A stretch of 64,000 nt of DNA from Pseudomonas rubra (lineage in GTDB: Bacteria > Pseudomonadota > Gammaproteobacteria > Pseudomonadales > Pseudomonadaceae), in the NCBI RefSeq assembly GCF_028656935.1, contig NZ_JAMDGZ010000018.1:1-64000 (forward strand). Reading direction: 5' to 3'. Of the stretch, positions 8,567 to 18,063 are shown one piece after another (the first letter of the stretch is position 1; each line of letters begins with the position of its first letter). The translations under genes were made by a program, and so were the position numbers. The notes below the pieces were generated by a model, which was given only the letters and a program-made list of their open reading frames with translations, was not told the origin of the DNA and searched no databases.

Positions 8567-8734
8567 TTATTCGCAGGTGATTACCACACACACGACATCC
8601 CCAAAGCTCTCCATGAGGCCACCACCTTGGGCGATACCGAGTGAAACGAGGAGGAGCCCAAGGAAGCGATAAGTGACGCGGTGGGTTACCAAGGCGCGGA
8701 TAACCGCCAAAAAGGTTTTCCAGCGCGTAGTCAT
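8567..8734 (-). CDS. Gp19.5-like small membrane protein
   Basis: 55 aa from the ATG at 8734, 8 bases after GGAGG. The segment HRVTYRFLGLLLVSLG and the ending VVCVVITCE match my recollection of T7 gp19.5, also a tiny protein encoded next to the large terminase and close to the right genome end. It has one hydrophobic helix. T7 gp19.5 has been linked to lysis timing; no function can be assigned from sequence alone. A longer frame upstream has no ribosome-binding site and crosses a phage promoter. Confidence 0.8.
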   Translation of the reverse strand: MTTRWKTFLAVIRALVTHRVTYRFLGLLLVSLGIAQGGGLMESFGDVVCVVITCE

Positions 8735-8860
8735 CGCACGGTCCTCCATTCGGTTAGTGGTTATTGGTCGTTGATATTCATCATCAGAGAGGAGGTCTTT
8801 AAGACGACCATAGTGAGTGGTTTTAAAGTGGACCGGCAGGGACACTTTAAGTCCCCCTCT

Positions 8861-8880
8861 GCTTATAGTGAGGGGTTTTA
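8861..8880 (-). promoter_or_regulatory. Phage RNAP promoter (late class) before gene 19.5
   Basis: Minus strand TAAAACCCCTCACTATAAGC. It shares the CCCTCACT core with ten other sites in the prophage and resembles T3/gh-1 promoters. It lies between the large terminase stop and gene 19.5. A second, degenerate copy with ACTCACTATGG is at 8807-8826. Confidence 0.85.
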
Positions 8881-8924
8881 ACTGGGTGCTGGAAATGACC
8901 GAACGTCCTTGTTCAGTCACTCTT

Positions 8925-10658
8925 TCACCAGCCCATGTAGTTGGTCGTCGTGCCGTCAGCCTCAAAGCTAAGCATTACGTCACCCATGAGCATCTGACGG
9001 TGATCGTCAAAGCCCACCAATGGGTCCTCCATCTGCTGCATTAGGAAGTCTTCAAGCATCTCCGAGGCTCCTACCTCAGAGTCACGCTCAAGCGCCTCAG
9101 TGAAGAACTGCACGCCAATTGCCAGCGCATCAAGGCGGTCGTCATGTGCCAGGGCTCCGCGCTCCTTCGTAATCCGGGTGAGCTGGTAGAAACCGCTGTA
9201 CTTAACGTCTGTCGTGCCGTCGATGTTCAAGGCCGTCTCATAGTCCCGGTTGATAACGTCTTCCATCACCACCAGTTTGTGACTGCCAAGGACAGGCTCA
9301 AGGACATCACAGATACGCATCTCTTTCTGGCCCTTAGACTTGACCTCAGTGACCGCGCAACGGTGCGTCCGGGTCATCACAGGGCTGAACAGCTTCACGT
9401 ACATGCCGTCACCGAAGTTACCTTCAATGACCACTTCGTTAACCTTGAAGCGCTTCCCGATGTCGGCCAGTGCCTGCAATGTCTTGTCGTCGTAACCGCC
9501 ACGGAAGCCTCCCCAGTCCATCAGGAAGATGAAGCCGTTAAGCATGTAGAGGACGGCATAGCCAGTCTCATCCTTACCCCGGCCAGATGGGTCGATGACC
9601 AGAATCTTGGCGCTGTATGCTGCCGAAGCGTTTCCCACAGACTCATAGCGGTGGAAGCGGTCGCCCTTAAGGCCTACGTTAGGAAGGCCCTTAATCTCGT
9701 TGGTCCCGTTAGGCAACCACTGCAAGGTCGTCGGTGCGTTCTCCAGAGAGAAGCGGCCTACGATGAAGTCTCGCAACTTGAGAGGGTACTTTTCGGCGTC
9801 CGATAGGTTGGGGTTGAGCATGAATTGCAGAGCGAAGCCGCCCTTGCCATACGACAGCTCACGTTCACGAAGGTCGGTGTCATCGAATCGAACAGGGTCC
9901 GTAGGTTCCCAGTAAAGCCGGGGGTCAGCATCAAGCTCACCAGCGAGCATAGGGGCCAACCGGTGACCATAGCTCTCGCGGTCTTTGAGGTCTTTCGGAT
10001 ATCGCGCAGGCCAGATGGTTGTCACGTAGCCACGGGATTCGAGTTCCCGATACAGGGTCATCTCAGTCTGAGGGGTGCCCAGATAGATGATTGTCCCGTT
10101 TGGCTTCAGGATCGCATCGAACTCCTTCACGAGTTCCCCGAGATGCTCACGAGCTGCCTGAGTCGCCGAGTTGTTCGGTACTTCAACGTCGTCCGCAATG
10201 AGGATGTCTGCACGGCTACCCGTGAGCTGGCCGGTGATACCTACCGACTTCACCGATGGCGAGTGGTCAGGTTTGGCAGGACCAACATCGAACGCAAGCG
10301 AGCTGTCCCGCTGGCCGTTCTGAGGTTTCATGTGGTGCAGGAAGGGAAGCAGGTCGATGATGCGCTTGATGAAGATGCTGTTCGCGTCCGCTCGCTCTTT
10401 CGAAGCCGACACGATGAGAAACTTGAGGTCAGGGTTGTTCCAGAGTTTCCACACTACGAAGGCGCAGGTGATGAACGATTTCCCGATACCTCGGAATGCC
10501 TGAAGAATGAAACGCCGCTGATCCCCAGAGGACAACTTGCGGCTCATGTCGATTTGACACTTGGTCGGCTTTGGCAGGTTCAGGGCCCGCCAGAGGACAA
10601 AAAGAAAGGCCACAAAGGACCTTTTCATTAACTCAATATCTTTCTCACCTTGGTTCAA
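8925..10658 (-). CDS. Terminase large subunit (gp19)
   Basis: 577 aa (T7 gp19 is 586). It is the packaging motor: ATPase in the N-terminal half with Walker A RGIGKS (about 56-61) and Walker B/DD region ADDVEVP; RNase H-like nuclease in the C-terminal half with [13 protein letters not shown] and HDDRLDALA. Many stretches are almost identical to T7, for example [13 protein letters not shown]. The start is probably the TTG at 10658, placed 7 bases after GGAGG and immediately after the Rz stop. An ATG at 10628 is the alternative but has a weaker ribosome-binding site. Confidence 0.95.
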   Translation of the reverse strand: MNQGEKDIELMKRSFVAFLFVLWRALNLPKPTKCQIDMSRKLSSGDQRRFILQAFRGIGKSFITCAFVVWKLWNNPDLKFLIVSASKERADANSIFIKRIIDLLPFLHHMKPQNGQRDSSLAFDVGPAKPDHSPSVKSVGITGQLTGSRADILIADDVEVPNNSATQAAREHLGELVKEFDAILKPNGTIIYLGTPQTEMTLYRELESRGYVTTIWPARYPKDLKDRESYGHRLAPMLAGELDADPRLYWEPTDPVRFDDTDLRERELSYGKGGFALQFMLNPNLSDAEKYPLKLRDFIVGRFSLENAPTTLQWLPNGTNEIKGLPNVGLKGDRFHRYESVGNASAAYSAKILVIDPSGRGKDETGYAVLYMLNGFIFLMDWGGFRGGYDDKTLQALADIGKRFKVNEVVIEGNFGDGMYVKLFSPVMTRTHRCAVTEVKSKGQKEMRICDVLEPVLGSHKLVVMEDVINRDYETALNIDGTTDVKYSGFYQLTRITKERGALAHDDRLDALAIGVQFFTEALERDSEVGASEMLEDFLMQQMEDPLVGFDDHRQMLMGDVMLSFEADGTTTNYMGW

Positions 10659-11123
10659 TTAGTTCCCTCCTTGGCGTTCTCCTTGCAGTTCGCGAATGGT
10701 TTGTTGAAGTGCAGTCACTTGGTGGTCTGCTCGTTGGGCTTGCTCGATAAGGAATCGAGAAGTGTTTGGGTGTAGTTCGGCGTAACCATTAGGGACGGAT
10801 CGACCGTCACTTGTGACTGAACGCACTGTTGCGTCGGCGAGCTGGACGCGCAGGCTGAGGCCATCAGCACGCAGCCGATCAATAGTCCCCTGAGCCACAG
10901 ACGACTTTTGAGCCAAATACGCTTGCCATTGTTTTGAGATGTCGGCCAAAGCCGCTTGGGACTTTTCACGTTCCTCCTCCTGTTTCTTGTTGAACGCCAG
11001 TTGGGCGCTCTGAGCCTCGGATAGGTGCTTGGTGTCGGAGTCGTGATAGCCCTTCAGGTAGATCCCGAGAGCTATCAGACAGGCACAGACAAGCCCCAAG
11101 AGACCCTTGGTTAGGGTGGTCAT
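10659..11123 (-). CDS. Rz-like i-spanin (gp18.5)
   Basis: 154 aa with an N-terminal signal anchor (TKGLLGLVCACLIALGIYL) and a long charged, Gln/Glu/Ala-rich periplasmic helix, typical of the inner-membrane spanin that with Rz1 fuses inner and outer membranes in the last step of lysis. It lies between small and large terminase as gp18.5 does in T7, and an Rz1 gene is nested in a second frame. Confidence 0.88.
   Translation of the reverse strand: MTTLTKGLLGLVCACLIALGIYLKGYHDSDTKHLSEAQSAQLAFNKKQEEEREKSQAALADISKQWQAYLAQKSSVAQGTIDRLRADGLSLRVQLADATVRSVTSDGRSVPNGYAELHPNTSRFLIEQAQRADHQVTALQQTIRELQGERQGGN
10715..10969 (-). CDS. Rz1-like o-spanin lipoprotein nested in Rz
   Basis: 84 aa in another frame wholly inside the Rz gene, with GTG start at 10969 after GGAGGAAC. 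A membrane segment ends in the lipobox LMASAC, followed by a Ser/Thr/Gln/Pro-rich mature part. This is the lipoprotein partner of Rz, inserted in the outer membrane. The nested layout is common for Rz/Rz1 and rules out a chance frame. Confidence 0.85.
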   Translation of the reverse strand: MKSPKRLWPTSQNNGKRIWLKSRLWLRGLLIGCVLMASACASSSPTQQCVQSQVTVDPSLMVTPNYTQTLLDSLSSKPNEQTTK

Positions 11124-11135
11124 GGCGGGGCTCCT

Positions 11136-11390
11136 TTAGTGTTGGGTCGGGCCGTACAGCTCTGCGTCGGTCAGCTCCGGGACATCAGCCAGCGCCGAGG
11201 CGAGGTCACCAAGAAGGGACTCATCAGGGCGGAGCTTTGCCAGGGTGAACTTGTGACGTTCGAGATACTTGCCTACGGCGTTGTAGAGTTGAGGACTCCG
11301 AAGCTCAGGGTTCTTCAGGTCCTTCAGCATGTTGCGGGCAGTCTCGGTATCGAGTGCCTCAAGAAGTTGTTCCAGTACAGAAGCAGACAT
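11136..11390 (-). CDS. Terminase small subunit (gp18)
   Basis: 84 aa (T7 gp18 is 89). The central ELRSPQLYNAVGKYLERHKF and the following LAKLRPDESLLGDLA align with T7 gp18. It recognises concatemeric phage DNA and regulates the large subunit. The ATG at 11390 follows an AGGAGG site in the end of the holin gene. Confidence 0.9.
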   Translation of the reverse strand: MSASVLEQLLEALDTETARNMLKDLKNPELRSPQLYNAVGKYLERHKFTLAKLRPDESLLGDLASALADVPELTDAELYGPTQH

Positions 11391-11597
11391 TTAACCCTCC
11401 TTGTTTTTGCGGCGCTCCTCCATGATGGTCCTGAAGACCAGTACGACAGTTTGAGCGACCGTGTAGGTGATAAGAGCGACATAGAACCAGTCACTCAGGG
11501 AAAGGCCAGCGAAGCGGCTTGCGACATCCGCACCAGCGCCCACGGCTACAGGGGCGTACTTGATGACGCCATTTTGGAAGTCCATTTCGACGCTCAT
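11391..11597 (-). CDS. Holin (gp17.5)
   Basis: 68 aa (T7 gp17.5 is 67). FAGLSLSDWFYVALITYTVAQ matches the T7 holin around its single strongly hydrophobic helix, and the C-terminus is basic (EERRKNKEG). It makes membrane lesions that release or activate the amidase. The ATG overlaps the stop of the upstream gene (ATGA). A second Met at position 5 (MSVEMDF) could give a shorter form. Confidence 0.9.
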   Translation of the reverse strand: MSVEMDFQNGVIKYAPVAVGAGADVASRFAGLSLSDWFYVALITYTVAQTVVLVFRTIMEERRKNKEG

Positions 11598-11959
11598 GGG
11601 GCCATCGCCTTAATCTGCACGCGCAGCAAGCGGGCAATCTCCACCTCTTCAGGCGTTGCCAGACCCAGCATGATGTCCGGCATGAGCTTGTCCAACTCAG
11701 CCTGTAGGTCTTCAGCGGTCGGCTCAGGGCGGTTCCACTCAGCGACGGGCCCTGCATGTCCCTGTGCGAGATGCTCGAAGATCGCAGGGCAGTGCGGCAG
11801 AGTCTCAGGGGTGTCCCATGGGCAAGACGTAAAGGGAATCTCCCCATACTCCTTGGTGGCCAGAATGCAGTCGATGCGGATTTGTTCTCGGTCAGTCCAA
11901 CGGGGCGAATGAACGCCCTCAATGGTTAGACCTTGGGTTTCGGTAAACGGAAATTCCAT
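11594..11959 (-). CDS. Probable tail-fibre assembly protein
   Basis: 121 aa from the ATG at 11959, directly after AAGGAGG. It follows the tail-fibre gene, and its layout resembles small tail-fibre chaperones of myophages and siphophages: an N-terminal part rich in Pro, Asp and Trp (FTSCPWDTPETLPHC) and an acidic helical C-terminus (TAEDLQAELDKLMPDI). T7 itself has no gene here. I do not recognise a specific family with certainty, so the call rests on position and composition. A longer frame reaching back into the fibre gene lacks a ribosome-binding site. Confidence 0.55.
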   Translation of the reverse strand: MEFPFTETQGLTIEGVHSPRWTDREQIRIDCILATKEYGEIPFTSCPWDTPETLPHCPAIFEHLAQGHAGPVAEWNRPEPTAEDLQAELDKLMPDIMLGLATPEEVEIARLLRVQIKAMAP

Positions 11960-11975
11960 AGGGCCTCCTTTAGGT

Positions 11976-13880
11976 TTAAGCGATGCGTTGCCATGTTGCG
12001 CAACCACCGTTGTTAGACCAGCCATTGCAGCGCCACGAGCCACCGCCCACGATACCGCCCACGGCGTTGTGAGATGACCATTGGAGCGAGCCACCGCCTA
12101 ACACGGCGTTGTTGCCCTGAGCTGCACCGGACTGGTTATAGAGAAAAGCGACGTTGCCGAGAGTACCGGCGTTGATCGAGGCTACGGCCTGAGAAGCGAA
12201 GGCAGCCTTTGACGTGAAGTTGGCATCTACCCAACCAGAGAGTGTCCCCGCAGCACCATAGGCAGAACCGAAGACGATCCCGTTAGTACCGAGCTGAGAG
12301 AATTCGCCAGCGGGATTACCCCAACAGAGGTTGCCCCCAGCCGACATCATCAGCTTGTTGACCACAGTTGCACCCCAGTGGAAGGCAATGGATGGTGCGT
12401 TGTAAATGTGGCCCGGCGCAGGCCCGCCGTTGCCCACGAGTCCATTCTCTCGAACCTCAAAGGCACCGTTATAGACTTGGTTGCCAGCCGACAGATTCAG
12501 GTACTGGACGCCACATACTGAGTTTTGATTACCCATTGTGTTGGTAACGCCAGTGCCTTGCAGCTTCAAGGCTGGATTGAAGTTACCGGCTGACCAAACG
12601 CGGTTCCCTGCGTCGTAAATACCCCCAGTACCGCTATAAACCCCACCAGAAGCCCCGGTCGATATGGTCCCGGAAAACTGGGCGGAAGAGCCGTCTTTGG
12701 TTATAGCGAGCAATGGAGAATAACCACCGCCTGAGTTGCCCCAGTGGATCACAGCACTATGTAGACCGTCAGTGCGGGAGAGGACACCAAAAGATACCGC
12801 TTCGCCCACGCCCGAGTTCCCAAACTTGCCTTTGAGAATCGGGTAGTAAGCGCTCGTTGCGGTTAGTGTCCCCTCGTTCATCAGAAACGGCGCACCGGTT
12901 CCCCATTGCTGACCGTAACCAGCGGCCTCGGTATATGGCAGCGCCTCAAAGCGTTTCGCAAAGATCGCACCAACGGCCCGTACTAATCCCTTGAAGACCA
13001 CCGACCAGTTTCCGGCGCCTGTAGAGGTTGAGTCGAGATTGGCCGCGATGTCATTCATGTTGCCAAGCTTGTCGGCTTCAGTTTTCGCCCGGTCAGCTTG
13101 CGTAGTGGCCCGGTCAGCTTCAGTCCGCGCCCGGTCAGCCTGTGCAGTCGCGCCGTCCCTTGCAGCAATTGCAGAGTCGCGAGCGAGTGCCGCGTAGGAG
13201 TTCGAGCCAGCGGCGTTCTGAGCGTTTGCCAGAGATGCGTCGCGATAATTCTGAGCCAAGTCACGTGCTGCCTCGGATGCAAGCCGCGATGTCTGTGAAG
13301 CTAACGCCGAGTTAGCTGAGTTAGTCGCCTGAGAGGTAGAGGCTTGGCGGGATGCTTCAGAAGCGGCGGCTGATTGAGCCGATAGGTTGGCCTGATTCAG
13401 CGCGGAGCCAGCCCATTGCTGGTTTTGCCGCAGGGTTACAGCATCTCCGGGGTTAACAGCATCAGCCAGGTTCACAATGCGGCGCGAACGGGCGTCAAGG
13501 TTCCCGTCATTGTTTACGCCGATGGTGTCGGCTGTGAGGTCTCGGGCCTCCTCAGCGATATGCAGAGATTGAACCTGCGAAGTGTTCAGATCGTAGGCTC
13601 GAAGTATCGAACCGTCACTGAAGTCCACCAAGCGCTCAGTCGCAGATGTCACACGACGGATTTCGATACTGTCGAAGCCCTGAGCGGTCCCCCACGCAGA
13701 GGTGGTAGTGATAGTGGTCTTAGTGGTGAAGCGATATTCAGAGTTCAGCACCAGAGGACGGCGGGCAGACCCGAGAAGGGTGACCACGACGAACTTTCGG
13801 GCGAGATACTCGAATGGGATTGGGAAGTCCTTTAGAGCCCCGTTAAGGGGATACGTTAGGACGGTTTTTGGCGCGGCCAT
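11976..13880 (-). CDS. Tail fibre (gp17)
   Basis: 634 aa. Residues 1-155 are the conserved T7-type N-terminal domain that attaches to the tail (VLTYPLNGALKDFPIPFEYLA). Residues about 160-275 form an Ala/Ser/Arg-rich trimeric coiled coil (TEADRATTQADRAKTEADK). The remainder is a receptor-binding region unlike T7, with Gly-rich beta segments and the ending GGGSWRCNGWSNNGG, a type of tip seen in fibres of other Pseudomonas phages and tailocins. It decides host range and is the part most likely to have been exchanged. The ATG follows AAGGAGG, and the promoter at 13929-13948 lies upstream. Confidence 0.92.
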   Translation of the reverse strand: MAAPKTVLTYPLNGALKDFPIPFEYLARKFVVVTLLGSARRPLVLNSEYRFTTKTTITTTSAWGTAQGFDSIEIRRVTSATERLVDFSDGSILRAYDLNTSQVQSLHIAEEARDLTADTIGVNNDGNLDARSRRIVNLADAVNPGDAVTLRQNQQWAGSALNQANLSAQSAAASEASRQASTSQATNSANSALASQTSRLASEAARDLAQNYRDASLANAQNAAGSNSYAALARDSAIAARDGATAQADRARTEADRATTQADRAKTEADKLGNMNDIAANLDSTSTGAGNWSVVFKGLVRAVGAIFAKRFEALPYTEAAGYGQQWGTGAPFLMNEGTLTATSAYYPILKGKFGNSGVGEAVSFGVLSRTDGLHSAVIHWGNSGGGYSPLLAITKDGSSAQFSGTISTGASGGVYSGTGGIYDAGNRVWSAGNFNPALKLQGTGVTNTMGNQNSVCGVQYLNLSAGNQVYNGAFEVRENGLVGNGGPAPGHIYNAPSIAFHWGATVVNKLMMSAGGNLCWGNPAGEFSQLGTNGIVFGSAYGAAGTLSGWVDANFTSKAAFASQAVASINAGTLGNVAFLYNQSGAAQGNNAVLGGGSLQWSSHNAVGGIVGGGSWRCNGWSNNGGCATWQRIA

Positions 13881-13928
13881 TTATACCTCCTTTCAGATGA
13901 GTGAAAGCAGGACCTGTGCTGGCATCCT

Positions 13929-13948
13929 GCTTATAGTGAGGGCTTTTA
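13929..13948 (-). promoter_or_regulatory. Phage RNAP promoter phi17-like
   Basis: Minus strand TAAAAGCCCTCACTATAAGC, overlapping the last codon of the gp16 gene and serving the tail fibre, lysis and terminase genes. It equals phi17 of T7 in position. Confidence 0.88.
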
Positions 13949-16900
13949 TCGAATCTCTACACCTTGCGACTCCATAATCATGAGCAAGAGCTTCTGGCTC
14001 ACAGGGTCGTTCGGAACGAGTCCCCGAAGTCCATTGAAAACCCCTGTCATGTATTCCTGATCCGCTCTGCGCGAGTCCGTGCCGGATGCACCGAAGGCGT
14101 TGTAGCCAACCTGTCCAGCGCTCGCGAGAACGCCATAGGCAGGAACCTGCTCGGCAACTTTTCCGAGGACCCCAGTGATTCGGTCGTCCTTTGTAGCGCT
14201 GTACTTCATCGCGCCGGGGTCTCGCTGTTCCTTAGGACCCCGAGGGAGGATCGAGGAACGGACCATTGCGGCCTGATCGAAGCCCAAAGGCGCCGCGACG
14301 ATGTTCGCCAGACCCAGAGGTGCCCCTATGTGGGAGCTTCGGGACAGCGCGGCATAAGCCAACATCTTCGGATCAAGCGCTTGCTGTAGGAACGGTTCAC
14401 GCTGATCTTTAGGCATCCCGGAGGCTTGGCTGTACTTCATCGCCATGTAGGCACTGAGGGCCAGCCCCGTCGAAAGAACCGCCTGCATGGTCTGGTCGAT
14501 AGCTCTGCCGTTCTTCGTGGAATCATGAAAACCACGGATGAGCCGAGAGTTAACCGAACGCATGGTGAAGTTCTTGAACTGCATAGCGGTCTTGATTCCC
14601 GCGCCGTAAGCCACGGTGTCAGCCGAAGAGAGCTTGTGCGGACGCAAGATAGTCTCATCAGCGATCTTGTCGCCCATGCGCCATAGGTCCATCGTCCGAG
14701 GGTCACGCTGAAATGCCGCCCGGTCAGTGAGCTTGTAGGAACCGTCCTTCTGTCGCTTCACGTAAGTCTTGATGAGGTCCTTCATTCCCTCGAATTGCTC
14801 CGGGGTGATGGACATCGACTTGAGGCGTTGCGGAGAGAACAGACCCGACTCACGGCCAGCTATTGCGTGGTCAACGAAGTCCGAGAGGACACCTTGACGG
14901 CCAGCGTCTGCGATGTAGTTGGATGATTCGGTGAGGAACTTGGTGAATGGCGAACGGGCCGACAGTTCCTGAGTGGCGAACTTGATGGACCCCATGACGT
15001 TTGCCGCCAAAGGACTCGCACCGGCTTCATCCCTGAGGCGCTCCACGATGTCCGAACGAGTCGGGCGAATGTGGTTGTCCAGCTCGCGGCCGAAGACCAT
15101 TGAGTGCATGTCCGACAGGTCTTTGGCGCTTATCTTGGAGCCCCACTGGCTCATGTCTCTCAGCAGCGGAATGCCTTTGAGGAGCATGTGGGTATGCCCT
15201 TTGGTCACCATCCCGGCGACCTCTGTGATGGACTGCACGCCCATGTAGGCGTTCTTTGCGAAGAAGCTCAGGTCCGCCAGAGAGCGGGCAGCGGTCGCAA
15301 GAGTCCCCTCAACATCACGCCGCGCCCGACCTGTGAGGATCTTTACGGCATCTTCAAGGGCGGCACGCTCAGCCTTGCTGTTTGCCTTGACTCGCCCGAT
15401 GTCGTTCACGAGTTCCGCTGTGCTTCGTCCGGTGGCCCCCATGATTCCAATGTCACCGTTAACACGCCGGTCGTAGCTTGGGGTGATTCGGGACAGGTTG
15501 AATTCACGCAGGTCATTCACCGCGAAGGTACTGCCATCGGAAAGAGGCACAGCCATGTCGGAGTCGAATAGATGACGGCCTTCAAGGAAGTTGTTCACGC
15601 CAAGCCCGGCGCTGTCAGGAATACTGCCTTGAGTGTCGAGGTTCAAGAGATTGGACCCGTTATGGTCGTCAGTCTTGGCGATACCGAAAGCCTTGCGGCG
15701 TGCATAGTCTTCGACCTGTTCCTTCAGGATTTCCTCACGCATTACCTTTGTGTCCACGGCTGGCGCTGGCTGTTTCCCTTTAGGTTTCGAAAGGGCTGTC
15801 ACACGTTCGCCCAGGAGTTCGTCCACCTTGTCCTTCAGCAGGTTGTCCACTCGGGTTTTAACCGCTGGACGTGCTGCGTAACTGGCAAGCCACGACTCCA
15901 TGATTGCGTGCTGCAAACCTTCCTCGCCACCCAACCGCTGAACCTGAAGAAGCTTCGCGGCAGAGCTGTAGACGTTTGGAATGTAGGAGCCAGCGTGGCG
16001 AGTCTCGGGAAGGATAGGGCGGGCGTTGCGATTGCCGAACTGAGCCGGGGAGGCCAGTAAGTCAGCCTTCCGGTCGTAATGCTTGCGCACTGTGTCCATC
16101 AGCTTCCTTTCGCCATCGGTCAGTTGAGCCAGCTTGTTGCCTGACTGGTCCTCAATGGCCTCAGCAACACGGCGGTAAGCCCGATCAATGTGAACCTCAC
16201 GGCCACCGGGAGTCAGTGCATAGGACGGGTCTTTGATTGCCTCAAGCACCTGCTCCGACATGGTGTTGTAGGTAACGTGGTCCTGCCCCTGAATGCGCTC
16301 AATGATGTCCGAGGCGGTTGCTCCGAACTTGCCATTGGAGCCGCTGACGGTTCCTGTAGGCGAACGGAATAGCTGACTGCCGATTGCGAGGACCTCAGGG
16401 TTTTCCGAGCGATTCAGCGTGTAGCCGATTTCGGTGAAGCCTCCCATGGTGACCCCTTTAGCTGCCCGTTCAGGGACGACCTCAGCGGCCTCACTGAGTA
16501 GCTTCGGGTTCAGCGGATTGGTCGCCGACAGGATCGAACCGTCACGCAGACGCACCGCGCCGGGTTCGCTTGGGTGGTCCACATAGTCCACACCCGCAGC
16601 GTTTTTAGGCTCCTCACCTTCACGCCACGGGTAGCGTGTCGGGTCTTCCTCGCCAAGCTGACGGGCGGTCTCACGGGCTTCCAAGCGGATGCTCGGAGCG
16701 GCGAACTCATTGGCTGCGTCGTCTTCCCAATGAAGGTCATAAAGATTCTTTTCGGAAGCCTCACCGTGGCGAGCAAGGATCGCTTCAAGCTGATCGTCTG
16801 GTAGGTCCACACGCTCAACCTTCGGAGCCGCTCGTAGGGCTTTGTCGAAGACAGCCGTTGCACCCGCGCCGAACAAAGCACCACCGACCAGCGCTGTGCC

Positions 16901-18049
16901 GTAGTGCCCTTCGATGCCCGTGATGTTTTCACGAAGCCCTTCAGATGCCACGGCAGCAGCACCGGAGTAAAGCGCGCCCTGAGCTACACGGGACACCAAG
17001 CGAAGGCCCGTAGTACCGGGAAGCGGGGTATAGGTCAGCGGGTCTAAGCCAGCGCCTGCGAAGCCACCGACAATCTGAGCCCCGCCGCCTGTACCGTTGA
17101 TGCGGCGTTGGTACTCTTGGTTCTCCTTTGCCATCGCAATGGCGTTCGGTAGGTTCGCCCGGTTGCCCTTTGCGAAGTCCTGCACGAACGAAAAGAACTG
17201 AGGGTCCACGCCCTCTCGGCGGATCATGTCGTAGTCTTCAGTCGTCCAGTTCGAAGTGTCGTTGGGCTTCACCCATTCGAGCGGGTCAGCGTCTTCCATG
17301 GTGCCGTAGCGCAGTAGCGTTCCCACAGGGGAGGTCGCAAGGTTGGCCGCAACGGAATCTCCGAGGCCCTCAAAGGTGCCTTTTTCTTTCGGACCGATGA
17401 TGTTGGAAAGTGTCTGAAAGTCCTGTTGCGTTTGCGGGGCGGTGCCACCGGGCAGGTCTAACTGACCCAGCTCCGGCAGCTCATGGCCGATCTTGTTGTG
17501 GGCCGTCACACCTTGAATAGCTTCCTCGAAGGGGACGGCCTCAGCCTTTGGGTGAATACCCGGATTGGTCACCTCCTGTGCATCGAAGAATCGGCGCGAA
17601 GGCGACTCACCGGAGACATCCAGCAGCTTGCGCATGTAGTTCTGACCTTCCGGGCTGATCTTGCTGAAGTCACCGGAGTCCAGCGCGGCCAACTGAGGGG
17701 AGCCCAAGCGGCCCTGTCCTTGGTTGTATGCCAAAGCGGTTTTCAGCAAGTCACCCTTATAGGCGCCGCTAAGATCTTTGAGGTGGCGCGCAATGGCGGG
17801 AATAGCCTTCGCGGGGTTCATGCGGTCTTCTGGGGTCATCAGGCCGTAAGCCTTTCCGGTCAGCTCGGTCATCTGTCCGAGACCCAAGGGACCCGTTGGG
17901 GATTTAGCGGCGGGATCAAAGCTGGATTCGTTAAAGATGAGCTTATGCATGAAGTCGTAAGAAATGCCTTGGCGGTCAGCTTCCTGTCGAATCATTGCGT
18001 CATAGGGTGTGCCCGCTGCTTTAACGGCTGCGTAGTCTTTTACTGTCAT
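13946..18049 (-). CDS. Internal virion protein D with transglycosylase domain (gp16)
   Basis: 1367 aa (T7 gp16 is 1318). Residues 15-150 are a lytic transglycosylase of the Slt type; Glu41 in FNESSFDP is the catalytic residue, followed by GLGQMTELTGKAYGL. The rest is the long helical core protein that is ejected into the host and, with gp14 and gp15, forms the channel for DNA entry. The ATG at 18049 follows AAGGAGG. It is the largest gene in the window and lies in the normal T7 order. Confidence 0.95.
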   Translation of the reverse strand: MTVKDYAAVKAAGTPYDAMIRQEADRQGISYDFMHKLIFNESSFDPAAKSPTGPLGLGQMTELTGKAYGLMTPEDRMNPAKAIPAIARHLKDLSGAYKGDLLKTALAYNQGQGRLGSPQLAALDSGDFSKISPEGQNYMRKLLDVSGESPSRRFFDAQEVTNPGIHPKAEAVPFEEAIQGVTAHNKIGHELPELGQLDLPGGTAPQTQQDFQTLSNIIGPKEKGTFEGLGDSVAANLATSPVGTLLRYGTMEDADPLEWVKPNDTSNWTTEDYDMIRREGVDPQFFSFVQDFAKGNRANLPNAIAMAKENQEYQRRINGTGGGAQIVGGFAGAGLDPLTYTPLPGTTGLRLVSRVAQGALYSGAAAVASEGLRENITGIEGHYGTALVGGALFGAGATAVFDKALRAAPKVERVDLPDDQLEAILARHGEASEKNLYDLHWEDDAANEFAAPSIRLEARETARQLGEEDPTRYPWREGEEPKNAAGVDYVDHPSEPGAVRLRDGSILSATNPLNPKLLSEAAEVVPERAAKGVTMGGFTEIGYTLNRSENPEVLAIGSQLFRSPTGTVSGSNGKFGATASDIIERIQGQDHVTYNTMSEQVLEAIKDPSYALTPGGREVHIDRAYRRVAEAIEDQSGNKLAQLTDGERKLMDTVRKHYDRKADLLASPAQFGNRNARPILPETRHAGSYIPNVYSSAAKLLQVQRLGGEEGLQHAIMESWLASYAARPAVKTRVDNLLKDKVDELLGERVTALSKPKGKQPAPAVDTKVMREEILKEQVEDYARRKAFGIAKTDDHNGSNLLNLDTQGSIPDSAGLGVNNFLEGRHLFDSDMAVPLSDGSTFAVNDLREFNLSRITPSYDRRVNGDIGIMGATGRSTAELVNDIGRVKANSKAERAALEDAVKILTGRARRDVEGTLATAARSLADLSFFAKNAYMGVQSITEVAGMVTKGHTHMLLKGIPLLRDMSQWGSKISAKDLSDMHSMVFGRELDNHIRPTRSDIVERLRDEAGASPLAANVMGSIKFATQELSARSPFTKFLTESSNYIADAGRQGVLSDFVDHAIAGRESGLFSPQRLKSMSITPEQFEGMKDLIKTYVKRQKDGSYKLTDRAAFQRDPRTMDLWRMGDKIADETILRPHKLSSADTVAYGAGIKTAMQFKNFTMRSVNSRLIRGFHDSTKNGRAIDQTMQAVLSTGLALSAYMAMKYSQASGMPKDQREPFLQQALDPKMLAYAALSRSSHIGAPLGLANIVAAPLGFDQAAMVRSSILPRGPKEQRDPGAMKYSATKDDRITGVLGKVAEQVPAYGVLASAGQVGYNAFGASGTDSRRADQEYMTGVFNGLRGLVPNDPVSQKLLLMIMESQGVEIR

Positions 18050-18063
18050 TAAGTCCTCCTTGA

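Noticed and set aside
8807..8826. Second promoter-like sequence before gene 19.5 (AACCACTCACTATGG)
   Set aside because: It has A where all other sites have C at -10, which the Asp757 enzyme should disfavour; mentioned only as a degenerate copy.
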